Shown here: positions 1-11,867 of the stretch, piece by piece
Position numbering within the stretch: the stretch's first letter is position 1
Layout: every line of letters starts with the position of its first letter
NCBI GenBank assembly: GCA_964017045.1
Contig: OZ024794.1
Span: 48,427,013 to 48,491,012 of the forward strand
Direction: 5' to 3'
Length of the DNA: 64,000 nt
Origin: Omphiscola glabra
Taxonomy: Eukaryota; Mollusca; Gastropoda; Lymnaeidae
Translations under genes and position numbers: made by a program
The notes under the pieces: generated by a model
Seen by the model: only the letters and a program-made list of their open reading frames with translations
What the model was told of the DNA's origin: nothing
The model's database searches: none

Positions 1-560
1 TGAATTTAAATTTAAAACTCTTAATATTTTATGAGAAGTTCCTCGTCTGTGCGTGCTAACCCCCACCAAGCCCAATTAATGATATCGTCACACACACGCA
101 CGCACACATACACAAACACATACACACATACACGCATGCACTTACACATACGGACACAAGAGTGGATTCTAAGAAAGACTCAATGAATAGACTGTACAGA
201 GAGAAGGGGGAAATGAACACACACAAAAACTTTCAATAAAACTCTGCAACTTCGGGGTCCCGCCTTTCAGGCCTGCATTGTGACCTAGCTGTTGGCAACA
301 CCTGACCTCGCAGCATTTGCTGTCTGCATCATTGTAGCAGTCATCGATAGGGCTACATTCTATGCCTCGTAAACCCTGGTCAATGTAAATTGTAACGAAT
401 CCTCAGAATCATATTGTGGGCCGGGGAAGGGGGAGGGGAGAAAGCCCATAAGTTTTAATCTTTATTAGGACCGTCGTCCGAGATATTTAAATCTAAAGAA
501 CACCTATGGCGAATCCAAAGTTAGAGAGTTTGTAAAATAAACTTTTTTTTTCCATTTCCC
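1..560. other. Non-coding spacer with CA-rich microsatellite
   Basis: No gene is seen. Bases 88-160 are a degenerate CA-rich simple repeat. Bases 165-206 are an inverted, diverged copy of the right end of the 30-bp minisatellite that follows (see findings). The rest is unremarkable AT-rich sequence with a short G-rich patch near 420-440. Confidence 0.6.
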
Positions 561-925
561 TTTCTCTCTATACATTCTATTCATTGACACTTTCTCTCTA
601 TACATTCTATTCATTGACACCTTCTCTCTATACATTCTATTCATTGACACTTTCTCTCTATACATTCTATTCATTGACACTTTCTCTCTATACATTCTAT
701 TCATTGACACTTTCTCTCTATACATTCTATTCATTGACACTTTCTCTCTATACATTCTATTCATTGACACTTTCTCTCTATACATTCTATTCATTGACAC
801 TTTCTCTCTATACATTCTATTCATTGACACCTTCTCTCTATACATTCTATTCATTGACACTTTCTCTCTATACATTCTATTCATTGACACTTTCTCTCTA
901 TACATTCTATTCATTGACACTTTCT
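561..925. repeat. Minisatellite, 30-bp unit, about 12 copies
   Basis: The unit begins TTTCTCTCTATACATTC and repeats every 30 bases with almost no divergence (one T/C variant occurs twice). Because 30 is divisible by three, both strands read open for over 110 codons. These frames are repeat artefacts. Confidence 0.95.
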
Positions 926-1131
926 TAGAATGCACACTGAGACTTGTGTATGTATATATGGGCCGATATCATGAATTGTGTTTGGTGGGATGAGTTCAGA
1001 TGTTGTCAACAACTAGGTCACCGTGTACGCCTAAAAGACGGGAATAATCTAATTTTAATAAGGTACGCATATGATTCCCAATTACTGTCACATTTACTGT
1101 TTCGAAAAAAAAAACAATTCCATTTGGATTT

Positions 1132-1372
1132 CAAGGTGTACATAAAATACACAAATTCCATCGTCCATTTCAAGGTGTACATAAAATACAAAAATTCCAT
1201 GGTCCATTTCAAGGTGTACATAAAATACACAAATTCCATTGACCATTTCACAGTGTACATATAATACACAAATTCCATGGTCCATTTCAAGGTGTAAATA
1301 AAATACACAAATTCCGTCTACCATTTCACGGTGTACATAAAATACACAGATTCCATGATCCATTTCAAAATG
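1132..1372. repeat. Minisatellite, 39-bp unit, about 6 copies
   Basis: The unit contains AAGGTGTACATAAAATACAC followed by AAATTCCAT. Copies are moderately diverged. No coding support. Confidence 0.9.
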
Positions 1373-1573
1373 GTGGAAGGCCAGCGCTTCCCAACCTCTT
1401 TTATTTTCGGTTGCGGTGGGGGATGCCAAACTAATCAAATAAAAATATTTGAAAGCCCGCCCCCCCCCCCCGCCCAATTTGTTAGCTAGAGCATTTATAA
1501 GATGTTTATTTGTTTCATTTCATCTCAAATCATCCCTGTTTTCGTCCAGTTTGTTTCGTTTCTTAGAATGTGA

Positions 1574-1868
1574 CCTTTCCCATTCTGTCACACTTTCCCA
1601 TTCTGTCACACTTTCCCATTCTGTCACACTTTCCCCATTCTGTCACACTTTCCCATTCTGTCACACTTTCCCATTCTGTCACACTTTCCCATTCTGTCAC
1701 ACTTTCCCATTCTGTCACATTTTCCCATTCTGTCACACTTTCCCATTCTGTCACACTTTCCCATTCTGTCACACTTTCCCATTCTGTCACACTTTCCCAT
1801 TCTGTCACACTTTCCCCATTCTGTCACACTTTCCCATTCTGTCACACTTTCCCCATTCTGTCACTGTC
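1574..1868. repeat. Minisatellite, 18-bp unit, about 16 copies
   Basis: The unit is CTTTCCCATTCTGTCACA. A few copies have one extra C, which shifts the frame and explains several overlapping false open frames on both strands. Confidence 0.95.
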
Positions 1869-2415
1869 ATACTTTCGCATGCACGCTAAATGCATCGCCA
1901 TCTCTAAGAGGCAACACATTATTATTTCCCTCATAATCATCAACCTGCTCTACATTGGTAGGACTGGTGTAACGCCTATGGCTTTCAGTTTATTCAATGC
2001 AGTAATGTTTATAGGAATATATCAAACTTTTAAAACCCAAATCACGCAACGGTTTGGCTTTTTTTTTTTTTTTAAATGTTAAAAGTTGATAAAAGGGGCC
2101 CTTGGGAGAGGGAAGGTTGGGCAAAGATTGACGAAAGTTTAAAAACGGTCCGCCTCCGAAGATGACATGTTAAAGTTTAAAGAATTAGTGTGACTCAGCT
2201 TACTTCCCAGGACAAGACATAGATGGGCAGAACGGCGAAAACGAAACCGCGGAAGTAGAAAAACAGACCCTTGTCTTCGAATCATTTTAAAGAAACGGAT
2301 CTTGTGAAATAGAAACCCGACCCGTTGGATAGCTGCCGCCTGACGGTGAATGAGCAAACAGTGAAATGCAACATTGCTTGAATACTGTATAGAGTGTAGA
2401 CAGTGTAGAATGATA
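1869..2415. other. Spacer without recognisable gene
   Basis: AT-rich sequence with a poly-T run near 2060-2075. I see no coding or RNA gene. Confidence 0.5.
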
Positions 2416-2423
2416 CTTTAAAT

Positions 2424-2625
2424 CAGCGGTTCTCAACTTGCGGGTCGCGACCCCTTTGGGGGGGGGGGGTCGAACAACCCTCACAAAGAGGTCGCTTTAA
2501 GACCATCGGAAAAAAACGTATTTATGAAGTAGCCACGAAAGTCATGTAATGGTTTGGGGGTCACCACAACATGCATTAGGAACTGTATTAAAGGGACGTG
2601 GCATTAGGAAGGTTGAGAACCACTG
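2424..2625. mobile_element. hAT MITE, SPIN-like, copy 1
   Basis: The ends are CAGCGGTTCTCAAC and GGTTGAGAACCACTG, which are terminal inverted repeats. An 8-bp target duplication CTTTAAAT flanks both sides (2416-2423 and 2626-2633), with TA at the centre as expected for Buster-group hAT elements. Internal blocks (GGGTCGCGACCCCTTTGG, CTTTAAGACCATCGGAAAA) match what I recall of the non-autonomous SPIN element. There is no transposase. Confidence 0.85.
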
Positions 2626-2633
2626 CTTTAAAT

Positions 2634-3054
2634 ACTTTAAGGGGGCATGAACTACGCTGCAAATGCTCTTTAAGGTTGTCTTACTTCTATCCAAAGAATG
2701 GGCGGCACTCCGCTTAAACTTCGTTACAATGTTAAGAAGAGAAGATTTTCTACTTTAAATTTCTCACCAGTCGCTCTCTTCCTCAATCACCTCTCATTCT
2801 CTATATTTCTCCCCTTTCTCGCCCCCTCCCCCACTTTTTTTCTGTCCCTATTTGTCCGTCTTCTACTCTAAAGTTCCTATGAAAAGATAACAGAAGTTCG
2901 AGCAGATCAATAATTCCAAGAACCTGAAAATCCGGGTAGATACAACTTTAGATGGGAGAGTAAACAGGAACCAAAAAGGTCACTAATATACTTGACCTTG
3001 CTGAACATAAACGGAACACAGATAAACGAAACATACAAATAATAAATGTACAGT
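2634..3054. other. Spacer without recognisable gene
   Basis: Pyrimidine-rich stretch at 2770-2870, otherwise AT-rich. No gene seen. Confidence 0.5.
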
Positions 3055-3081
3055 TTACACACACACTCTCACACATATACG

Positions 3082-3131
<50 letters not shown>
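3055..3131. repeat. Compound microsatellite (CA)n(TA)n
   Basis: A run of CA dinucleotides passes directly into a run of TA dinucleotides. Confidence 0.95.
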
Positions 3132-3133
<2 letters not shown>

Positions 3134-3310
3134 ACGCACAATTTTCAACTGTACACATTGATATGAAGCATAGAATAATAATATGAATATGATGACTATA
3201 AAAGGGGTTAGAAGGGTAGGCAGACTGAGCGACGTAACACTCATTACTAATTTGCCATTTGCCTTTAACTAAATCTGTCATGTTTTCAGAACCCTTAACT
3301 TCCTCTCATC

Positions 3311-3545
3311 CCCAGTCATAAGTTACCCTTTTCTCTCTCCCTTATAGTCCTTCAGTGTCTTTTTCAAACTCCCACCCCAGTCACTGGGTGCCCTTTTCTC
3401 TCTCCCTTATAATCCTTCAGTGTCTTTTTCAAACTCCCACCCCAGTCATAAGTTACCCTTTTCTCTCTCCCTTATAGTCCTTCAGTGTCTTTTTCAAACT
3501 CCCACCCCAGTCATTGGGTGCCCTTTTCTCCCTCACACCACAGTC
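3311..3545. repeat. Minisatellite, 65-bp unit, about 3.5 copies
   Basis: CCCAGTCA recurs at 3311, 3376, 3441 and 3506, giving a 65-bp period. Diverged pyrimidine-rich pieces of the same unit trail to about 3680. Confidence 0.85.
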
Positions 3546-3689
3546 ATTACTTGTCCCGTTCTCCCCCAAGCCCGAGAAATCAGGTGCCATTTTCTTCCTC
3601 ACACCCCAGCCCTCTGGCGCCCCTTTCTCCCTCCCCCACTAAGTACCTGGCGCCTATTATCTCCCTTTCACCCTCAGTCCCATACATGA

Positions 3690-4180
3690 AAACAACAAAA
3701 ATGGAACCTTGATGTATTTTGATGCATTTGTAATTCCAATAAAAACGGAAGTAATAACGCTCCAATTAAAGCATACACATTACTACATTCACACACCACC
3801 AAAATAACCATGGCGTAACAATAATCGTACATCTTATCCTCCGCCAGCGACGCTAGAGCTTAGCTACTGGATTTCTCACGAAAAATCCCCCATTTCATTT
3901 CCTCAGTGATGAGAATAAAAAATATCCTTAAACGTCAGGTTAAGAGCTTCGCCCTTACAATGTGTCCTTACTTGATGAGGCTAAGCTAATGCTATGCCTT
4001 ACCATTCACGTCACGCTCTTGAAGGTCAACTCAAATATATTGGTCCTTGTGTGATGCATCGAAACTTTTCTAACAGTGGTCTCTGAATCTAAGCTTGATT
4101 TTTTTTTTTAAATGATAGCGAAAAAAAAAATAAACTTACTGTATGACTTTGTACTGCACGTGGTACAGGCAAATCTTTGT
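3690..4180. other. Spacer without recognisable gene
   Basis: AT-rich sequence. No coding region, RNA gene or transposon end that I can support. Confidence 0.5.
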
Positions 4181-4182
4181 AA

Positions 4183-4757
4183 AAAAAAAGTCACAGGAAA
4201 AAAAGTTACGGGGAAAAAAGTCACAGGAAAAAAGTTACTTTTTCCTGTGACTTTTTGTTCTGTGACTTTTTTCCTGTGACTTTTTCTCCTGTGACTTTTT
4301 TCCTGTGACTTTTTTCCTGTGACATTTTTCCCCTGAGACTTTTTTCCTGTGACTTTTTCCTCTGTGACTTTTTTCCTGTGACTTTTTTCCTGTGACTTTT
4401 TTCCTGTGACTTGTTTCCTGTGACTTTTTCCTCTGTGACTTTTTTCCTGTGACTTTTTCCCTTGTGACTTTTTTCCTGTAACTTTTTCCTCTGTGACTTT
4501 TTTCCTGGGACCTTTTCCCCTGTGACTTTTTTCCTGTGACTTTTTCCCCCTGTGACTTTTTTCCTGGGACTTTTTCCCCGTGACTTTTTCCTGTGACCTT
4601 TGTTCCTGGGACTTTTTCCCCGTGACTTTTTTTTCTGGGACTTTTTCCCCTGTGACTTTTTTGCTGTGACCTTTTTTCCTATGACTTTTTTTCCCCGTGA
4701 CTTTTTTCCTATGACTTTTTTTCCCCGTGACTTTTTTCCTGTGATCTCTTTTCCTAG
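4183..4757. repeat. Degenerate 14-17 bp minisatellite with an inverted head
   Basis: The core is CTTTTTTCCTGTGA, about 38 copies with variable T-run length. The first copies (4183-4238) lie in the opposite orientation to the rest, so the array turns around at 4238/4239. A near-perfect hairpin sits there: TCACAGGAAAAA (4221-4232) and TTTTTCCTGTGA (4239-4250). The lysine-rich open frame on the minus strand is an artefact. Confidence 0.9.
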
Positions 4758-4759
4758 AA

Positions 4760-5616
4760 AATTTTTGATTTTTTTTCCCGCTCACCCAGGCAAATTATGA
4801 GAATACTTTCAGATTACATACTTTCAAAATACATAATTTCATTTAGATAATTTCAGTGATTTGGAATTAAGACAGCGACATTTTCAACACAATTCTTCTA
4901 CTTTTGTTTTTGTTTTTGTTTTTAGCTCAACTTCTAATTGTGGAAAGATGCGACGCGTGCAATCATGACAGTTCATGGTACATTCGGTTGTTCTTCCCAA
5001 TCATTTGAGGCCCTAACACCGCGGCTTATTTCTTTATGGTCGACCCAACCCTGCCAACTGCAGGTTCCTGTTGATAAGCTCTCCAAGTAGACCACATTAT
5101 GTTATGAAGGTTACAAGCTGTTGGTATTTGGTTCCGCATTGTTTAAGAACCGCTGTCACCATCTCAAAAAAAAACGTTTTTAAAAAAAATTACTTTCTGA
5201 TGAGAAAACCAAACAATTCCGTGAAGTGTGACGTCAAATATTTTTTAAAATACAAATAAGTCCGGGACTTGCCAAAGGTTATTTTTAATTTCTTTGCTTT
5301 CGGAAATCCTTTATCCCCGCACGACCCAAAGATATGTCCAGACGAGAAAGTCAATCTACCATTTACTTGTTGGTATCTCCTTGCCAAACTAACCGGATAT
5401 GATTCTAACCTACCCATTTTGTCATAACGGTCGTTTTTTTTTCTTCAAGTGTGCAGTCTTTGTATGTACAAGATAGTTTATCATTTAAAACGGTTATGTA
5501 TATCCGCCCTGCTCAAGGATTATGGGTACTAAGGAATCCCGCCAGAAATGGGTGCAGTCATGGAGATGAGATAATGTTTGTTTTCCCCTCCCCCCACTGA
5601 ACATAGATGTTTATAA
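4760..5616. other. Spacer without recognisable gene
   Basis: AT-rich sequence with a TTTTTG-type run near 4903-4925. Short open frames on both strands have no recognisable protein. Confidence 0.5.
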
Positions 5617-5802
5617 GGTGGCGTAGGTGGGTAATAGGGTCGCGTTGGTGGGTAATAGGGTCGCGTTGGTGGGTAATAGGGTCGCGTTGGTGGGTCATAG
5701 GGTCGCGTTGGTGGGTCATAGGGTCGCCTTGGTGGGTAATAGGGTGGCGTTGGTGGGTAATAGGGTGGCGTTGATGGGTAACAGGCTCGCGCTGATGGGT
5801 AT
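5617..5802. repeat. Minisatellite, 21-bp unit, about 8-9 copies
   Basis: The unit is GGGTCGCGTTGGTGGGTAAT plus A. Seven-residue repeats appear in both strands as artefacts. Confidence 0.95.
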
Positions 5803-6639
5803 AGTGCCGTGCCAAGGAAAACGCAGTTGCGTTATTTTAAAAAATAAATCATTTCGCGTAAGTTATCGGGAATTATATTTAAGCGCTATCCGTAAATGGA
5901 AGCAGTCACACCACAAGCAAAATATATGTAAGAGATTGTGTCTTATTTAAAACAATAACAACAAATAAAAAACCACAATATTAATAATAGTATTAATAAT
6001 TTGCTTTGACGCCGTTCCTCAATGAAACAAATATTTTTTTAAAATGCTTTACCCCCCCCCCCCCCAGTGTCACATTTCCAAAAGCTTATGAAGAAACAGG
6101 AGTGTGTTGAGCCACTGGATTTGGGCTATGTAAGGCGATTGGAGTGGCGCTGAAGGAGGGGGTGTGGGGGGGTTGGAGGTCAAAGCTATTATGAAAGTTA
6201 AGCACAATGGAAGGCAGGCCTGTATCTCAACCGTACATATCAGCTGAAATAATCCAATAACGGATTAAGTTGTTCACATATAGAACAAACAACACGCCAA
6301 CGCTTTCACATGTCCTGTTGTGGACACACGCAGCATAGGTCAAAGTGGGCCGGTTGGGGGGGGATGACATCACCCCCAACCTTGTCATAACTGAAGTACT
6401 GAGAAAACATTCAACACAACTTCAAGTGACCTTAATAAATTAATTTGGATTGATGAATCTGTCTGAAAATGTTAAGATATTGTAATTCTGTGAGTTATCT
6501 TGTTTTTTTTTAAATGACATAACTAATTATCCAAATGAGACGCTGCTGACCGCCACTGACAGAATGACCACATCAGCCCCCACACCCCCACCTTCACACA
6601 CATTGAAACGAAATCTGAGGGCGCCCATGCCACCCATTA
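5803..6639. other. Spacer without recognisable gene
   Basis: Contains poly-C (6051-6065) and G-rich patches (6150-6170, 6355-6362). No gene seen. Confidence 0.5.
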
Positions 6640-7258
6640 CACCCACTTACAACGTCTAGGCGTAATACAACATACTGCTCCACCAACGTCTAGGCGTGAT
6701 ACAACATACTGCCCCACCAACGTCTAGGCGTGATACAACATACTGCTCCACCAACGTCTAGGCGTGATACAACATACTGCCCCACCAACGTCTAGGCGTG
6801 ATACAACATACTGCCCCACCAACGTCTAGGCGTGATACAACATACTGCCCCACCAACGACTAGGCGTGATACAACATACTGCCCCACCAACACCTAGGTG
6901 TGATACAACATACTGCCCCACCAACTTCTAGGCGTGATACAACATACTGCCCCACCAACGTCTAGGCGTAATACAACATGCTGCTCCACCAACGTCTGCC
7001 CGTGATACAACATGCTGCTCCACCAACGTTTCCCGTGATACAACATACTGCTCCACCAACGTCTGCCCGTGATACAACATGCTGCTCCACCAACGTCTGC
7101 CCGTTATACAACATACAGCTCCACCAACGTCTGCCCGTAATACAACATACTGCCCCACCAACATCTGCCCGTAATACAACATGCTGCTCCACCAATGTTT
7201 GCCCGTAATACAACATACAGCTCCATCAACGTCTGCCCGTTATACAACATACTGCTCC
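6640..7258. repeat. Minisatellite, 34-bp unit, about 18 copies in two blocks
   Basis: The unit contains ATACAACATACTGC and CCACCAACG. Copies up to about 6970 carry TCTAGGCGTGATAC; later copies carry TCTGCCCGTAATAC. The change of variant is abrupt, so the array looks like two separate expansions joined end to end. Confidence 0.95.
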
Positions 7259-7502
7259 ATGTAAACAATTTGTGATATCATGTACGGACATTGCTGTATT
7301 CAGTTTGTGTATAAAACTGGGGATTTCAACCATTTAGTGGGGTTTTCCCCGCCATTGTTTCTCACAAAACTGACCTCGGAGATATTATCAAGGTGGTGTG
7401 AACATATTTACCTACTCCCTCAACTCAACAATCCTGTTTTTAAATATATTTTTTTTGTTGTAGCCGAGACATTTACCTGTCCTTGTTTGTGTTATTGTCT
7501 TA

Positions 7503-7870
7503 CATGGTGTACTGCTGTACTGGTGAAATGGTGTACTGGTGTAATGCTGTAATGGTGAATGGTGTACTCGTGTTATGGTGTACTTAACTACTGATGTACT
7601 GGTGTACTGGTGTTATGGTGCACTGGTGTACTGGTGTACTGGTGTAATGGTGCACTGGTGTAATGGTGTACTGGTGCACTGGTGTAATGGTGCACTGGTG
7701 TACTGGTGAAATGGTGTACTGGTATAATGGTGTACTGGTGCACTGGTGTAATGGTGTACTTGTGTACTGGTGCACTGGTGAAATTGTGTACTGGTGTAAT
7801 GGTGTACTGGTGTAATTGTGTACTGGTGTACTAGTGTACTTTGTACGGGTGTGCTGGCTTACTGGTGTAA
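7503..7870. repeat. Minisatellite, 9-bp unit, about 40 copies
   Basis: The unit TGGTGTACT is mixed with TGGTGTAAT and TGGTGCACT variants. It decays at the right edge. Confidence 0.9.
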
Positions 7871-8644
7871 TGAAGGAATTTAATTCAACAACGTAGTGAG
7901 AGTTTCAAGTGTGAGCAATGTGAGTTAGCTCATTGGTTCCTTGAGAGTCACCACATGTCAGATATACACCAAAGCACTTACAACCCTTAAGCAAACGCTG
8001 TTACAAGACTTGTCAAGTACATCATTGTTGTTGACATCCTGAGATGGGCTTCTTATGGAGGGGGTGGGGAGGGCCAAGCCTTTAATATTTTGTAAAAAGG
8101 CATAACGACAAAGTCCTGTCATAGCCAGTACTTCACCACCAACTTATGCTGAGTGCTTGTTTGACCAGTCTTGTTAACGCTGATTCGTTACATTTTGATC
8201 CACATTTTTAAAAAATTGCATTTTAAAAACTTTTTAAAAAGGAATTTCTATCAAAGACGAGTTAAAACGCACTAAAAAGTAGAAAATAATTTAAGAATTT
8301 CTTAAAATGTATTGCGCATTAATAGAAAGTATTTTAAATTGCATTGAAGGAATTAATAACAAAAGTTCGAAAAAGTGTCTGGAGGGCGTAAAAATGTCTA
8401 GCGACGGCTCTGAGTGCTGGTCAAGTGCTGAAAGTAATGAAAGGGGAAGAAATTACTTTGTAAAGATCTTCATTTTAAAACTAGTCATATTATATTAGGA
8501 GAAATATGCTCTGTTTACTTAATCTGAAAAATCGAATCCCGATCAAACTAACATTGATCTGTCTTTGTAACATAACTCGACTTCTTTAAACAGCCCGATA
8601 ATCTTTGTTCATTTATACTTTAAGACAATCATAACGCCGGATCC
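7871..8644. other. Spacer without recognisable gene
   Basis: AT-rich sequence. A 63-codon frame at 8307-8498 has no recognisable domain and no supporting splice or promoter signals. Confidence 0.5.
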
Positions 8645-8930
8645 ATAGTCATGTGGCCCACCAGTCATAACGCTGTACCTTAAGTCATGTGGCCCCCAGT
8701 CATAACGCTGGACCTTAAGTCATTTGGCCCACCAGTCATAACGCTGGACCTTGAGTAATTTGGCCCACCAGTCATAACGCTGGACCTTAAGTCATTTGGC
8801 CCACCAGTCATAACGCTGGACCTTAAGTCATTTGGCCCACCAGTCATAACGCTGGACCTTAAATCATTTGACCCACCAGTCATAACGCTGGACCTTAAGT
8901 CATTTGGCCCACCAGTCATAACCGTAGATC
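8645..8930. repeat. Minisatellite, 36-bp unit, 8 copies
   Basis: The unit contains ACCAGTCATAACGCTGGACC. The period is 36 bp and divergence is low. Confidence 0.95.
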
Positions 8931-8984
8931 CTAAATTGGTGGATGAGTAATTAAATACAGGGCTTGCGGTATACTGCACATGTG

Positions 8985-9225
8985 CCCTTGGGTGTTGAGG
9001 TAAGTGGCACACGTGTCATTGGGTCTTATGGTGTGTGGCACATGTGTCATTTAGTTCCTGAGATGTGTACCACGTGTGTCATTCGGTCTTGAGGTAAGTG
9101 GCACATGTGTCATTGCGTCTTGAAGTATATGATACATGTGTCATGTGGTGTTGAGGTGTGTGGCACACGCGTCACTGGGTCCTGATTTATGTGGCACGTG
9201 TGTCATTGGGTCTATGCTTGTGTAG
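8985..9225. repeat. Degenerate minisatellite, about 31-bp unit, 7-8 copies
   Basis: GTGGCACATGTGTCATTGGG recurs with many substitutions. It is clearly older than its neighbours. Confidence 0.75.
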
Positions 9226-9324
9226 ACCACAGGTCATTCAGTATGTTGCTGTGATAAATCTAGTGGGTACTTACAGATGTCCTGTCTCATCTATACTCTA
9301 TCCGTCAAATGAAAGTGTGTGTTA

Positions 9325-10256
9325 AGTTGTTGACTGAACATTTCAACATTAGTCTAGACGGTGAGGTGTTGACTGAACATTTCAGCTCTAGTCTAGATGT
9401 CGAGGTGTTGACTAAACATTTCAGCTCTAGTCTAGATGTCGAGGTGTTGACTGAACATTTCAGCCCTAGTCTAGATGTCGAGGTGTTGACTGAACATTTC
9501 AGCCCTAGTCTAGATGTCGAGGTGTTGACTAAACATTTCAGCCCTAGTCTAGATGTCGAGGTGTTGACTAAACATTTCAGCTCTAGTCTAGATGACGAGG
9601 TGTTGACTAAATATTTCAGCTCTAGTCTAGATGACGAGGTGTTGACTGAACATTTCAGCCCTAGTCTAGATGTCGAGGTGTTGACTAAACATTTCAGCTC
9701 TAGTCTAGATGACGAGGTGTTGACTGAACATTTCAGCTCTAGTCTAGATGTCGAGGTGTTGACTAAATATTTCAGCTCTAGTCTAGATGTCGAGGTGTTG
9801 ACTGAACATTTCAGCCCTAGTCTAGATGACGAGGTGTTGACTAAACATTTCAGCTCTAGTCTAGATGACGAGGTGTTGACTAAACATTTCAGCCCTAGTC
9901 TAGATGACGAGGTGTTGACTGAACATTTCAGCCCTAGTCTAGATGTCGAGGTGTTGACTAAACATTTCAGCTCTAGTCTAGATGACGAGGTGTTGACTAA
10001 ATATTTCAACCTTAGTCTAGATGTCGAGGTGTTGACTAAATATTTCAGCTCTAGTCCAGATCGAAGTGTTGACTAAACATTTCAGCGCTAGTCTAGATGT
10101 CGAGGTGTCGACTAAACATTTCAGCGCTAGTCTAGATGTCGAGGTGTTGACTAAACATTTCAGCGCTAGTCTAGATGTCGAGGTGTTGACTAAACATTTC
10201 AGCGCTAGTCTAGATGTCGAGGTGTTGACTAAACATTTCAGCGCTAGTCTAGATCT
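9325..10256. repeat. Minisatellite, 39-bp unit, about 24 copies
   Basis: The unit contains GAGGTGTTGACTAAACATTT and CTAGTCTAGATG. Variant sites (CTCT/CCCT, GTC/GAC, AACAT/AATAT) are shuffled between copies. The last six copies share CAGCGCTAGT and form a homogeneous block. Both strands stay open for about 235-255 codons, an artefact of the 13-codon period. Confidence 0.97.
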
Positions 10257-10848
10257 TTAAGATTAGATCTGTAATGATTTTTTTTTTAAGCTAACAAAAA
10301 TGTCTACATTGCAAATATAACAAGCTTCCTTATCCACTAATGAAACCCAATGCCCCTGCCAACCAATAGAAATGCAGATTTCTCCACAAGGGCACACAAC
10401 CCGGATGCAAATTTGAATTGAAACGTGGTTTTTTTTATACCTACCCTTACAAACAAAAATTGTGTGTGAGAAAAATGAACCATGATACCCGAGAAAGGAA
10501 TAGATTGGGGTTTGTGTGTGTGTGTATGTCTGTGGTGAAAAGGTGACGTGACATGTGACAGAAAATGGACAGTGTGTCTTTCGTAAGATCCTGGTCGTGG
10601 TGCTGACAGTTGTCAATAGGGGGGCGATTATGCGCACTCGTGGAAGACAAATATGAACGCCACAAGAACTTGGCTGGCAACCCAAAAGGAGTGGCACACT
10701 CGTAGTCAGCACAACTAAGTAGCCACGTACGTCTCACCTGGAGCAGGGGCACCCGCAGCACTGTGGTCGGGTGGATCACCCCCCCCCCCCCGGAATCCTT
10801 AAATGACTGATTAGTATTGAGAAGGAAAGAAAACCAAAGAGCTAAATC
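10257..10848. other. Spacer with unassigned open frames
   Basis: Two overlapping minus-strand frames (10263-10712 and 10447-10884) run through this stretch. I recognise no domain in either. A CTCCAG/GTGAGA sequence on the minus strand near 10738 resembles a splice donor, but no matching acceptor or protein match supports an exon. Confidence 0.3.
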
Positions 10849-10856
10849 ATCACAAC

Positions 10857-10969
10857 CAGTGGCGTAGAGAGGGGGGGGGGGCAAGTGTATTGTATGGTTT
10901 TCGAATAGGGGGGGGGGGCGCTAAAAAGGTATTGTGCCCCGGGCGCGAGTTAAGCTCGCTACGCCACTG
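10857..10969. mobile_element. Short hAT MITE, GGCGTAG family, copy 1
   Basis: The ends CAGTGGCGTAG and CTACGCCACTG are perfect inverted repeats. The 8-bp duplication ATCACAAC is exact on both sides (10849-10856, 10970-10977). Two poly-G runs lie inside. It is related to elements at 30214 and 60837. Confidence 0.88.
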
Positions 10970-11169
10970 ATCACAACTTCAATTTAATTAAGGCGTATCA
11001 AACTTGCCGATAGTGCCAAGACAGCGTAACTAAAGGGGCTCTCTAGGGTAATCTAACATCTCCAATAACCCACCTAAGTCTGCCAGACCTGACTGACAGA
11101 TTGGCAACCCCCACACCCCCTCCCCAATCCTCTAAAAAAGTCATGCGGGCGTTCAAATGTGTTAATAGT

Positions 11170-11790
11170 AGGTCTTACTTTCTATGCTGTCTATACTTCC
11201 AATGCTGTCTATACTTTCAATACTTTCAATACTTCCTATGCTGTCTATACTTTCAATACTTTCGATACTCTCAATACTTCCTATGCTGTCTATACTTTCA
11301 ATACTTCCTATACTGTCTATACTTTCAATACTTTCTATACTCTCAATACTTCATATGCTGTCTATACTTTCAATACTTTCTATACTCTCAATACTTCCTA
11401 TGCTGTCTATACTTTCAATACTTCCTATACTGTCTATACTTTCAATACTTTCTATACTCTCAATACTTCATATGCTGTCTATACTTTCAATACTTTCTAT
11501 ACTCTCAATACTTCCTATTCTGTCTATACTTTCAATACTTCCTATACTGTCTATACTTTCAATACTTTCTACACTTTCAATACTTCCTATACTGTCTATA
11601 CTTTCAATACTTCCTATACTTTCAATACTTCTTATACTGTCTATACTTTCAATACTTTCTATACTTTCAATACCTTCTGTACTGTCTATACTTTCAACAC
11701 TCGCTATACCTATTGTGACTTCGATATGTTCTATAACTTAAAAACTTTCTATAATTTCTATGTAAATATTCAATAATTTCTATACTTTCT
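11170..11790. repeat. Minisatellite, 9-bp unit with higher-order structure
   Basis: Nine-base words such as CTTTCAATA, CTTCCTATA and CTGTCTATA alternate. Longer blocks of about a dozen words recur (for example the text around 11290-11400 returns near 11410-11520). All three plus-strand frames are open for about 200 codons; none is likely to be a gene. Confidence 0.93.
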
Positions 11791-11867
11791 TAATAAGAAT
11801 ATCATGTATTATAAGAACCGAAACAAAATGTCTGAGCCCTCATTATTCCTCATTTTATGAAATATTT

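Noticed and set aside
4108..4785. Lysine-rich 225-codon minus-strand frame as a basic protein
   Set aside because: Translation of the degenerate CTTTTTTCCTGTGA array and its inverted head.
9325..10256. 235-255 codon frames on both strands as a gene
   Set aside because: Tandem 39-bp repeat; the same reasoning applies to arrays at 561, 31702, 37125, 43768, 44482 and 52776.
10263..10884. Overlapping minus-strand frames of about 145-149 codons as a gene
   Set aside because: No recognisable domain, poly-C inside the reading frame and low-complexity Thr/His stretches from a CA run. A donor-like GTGAGA alone is not enough.
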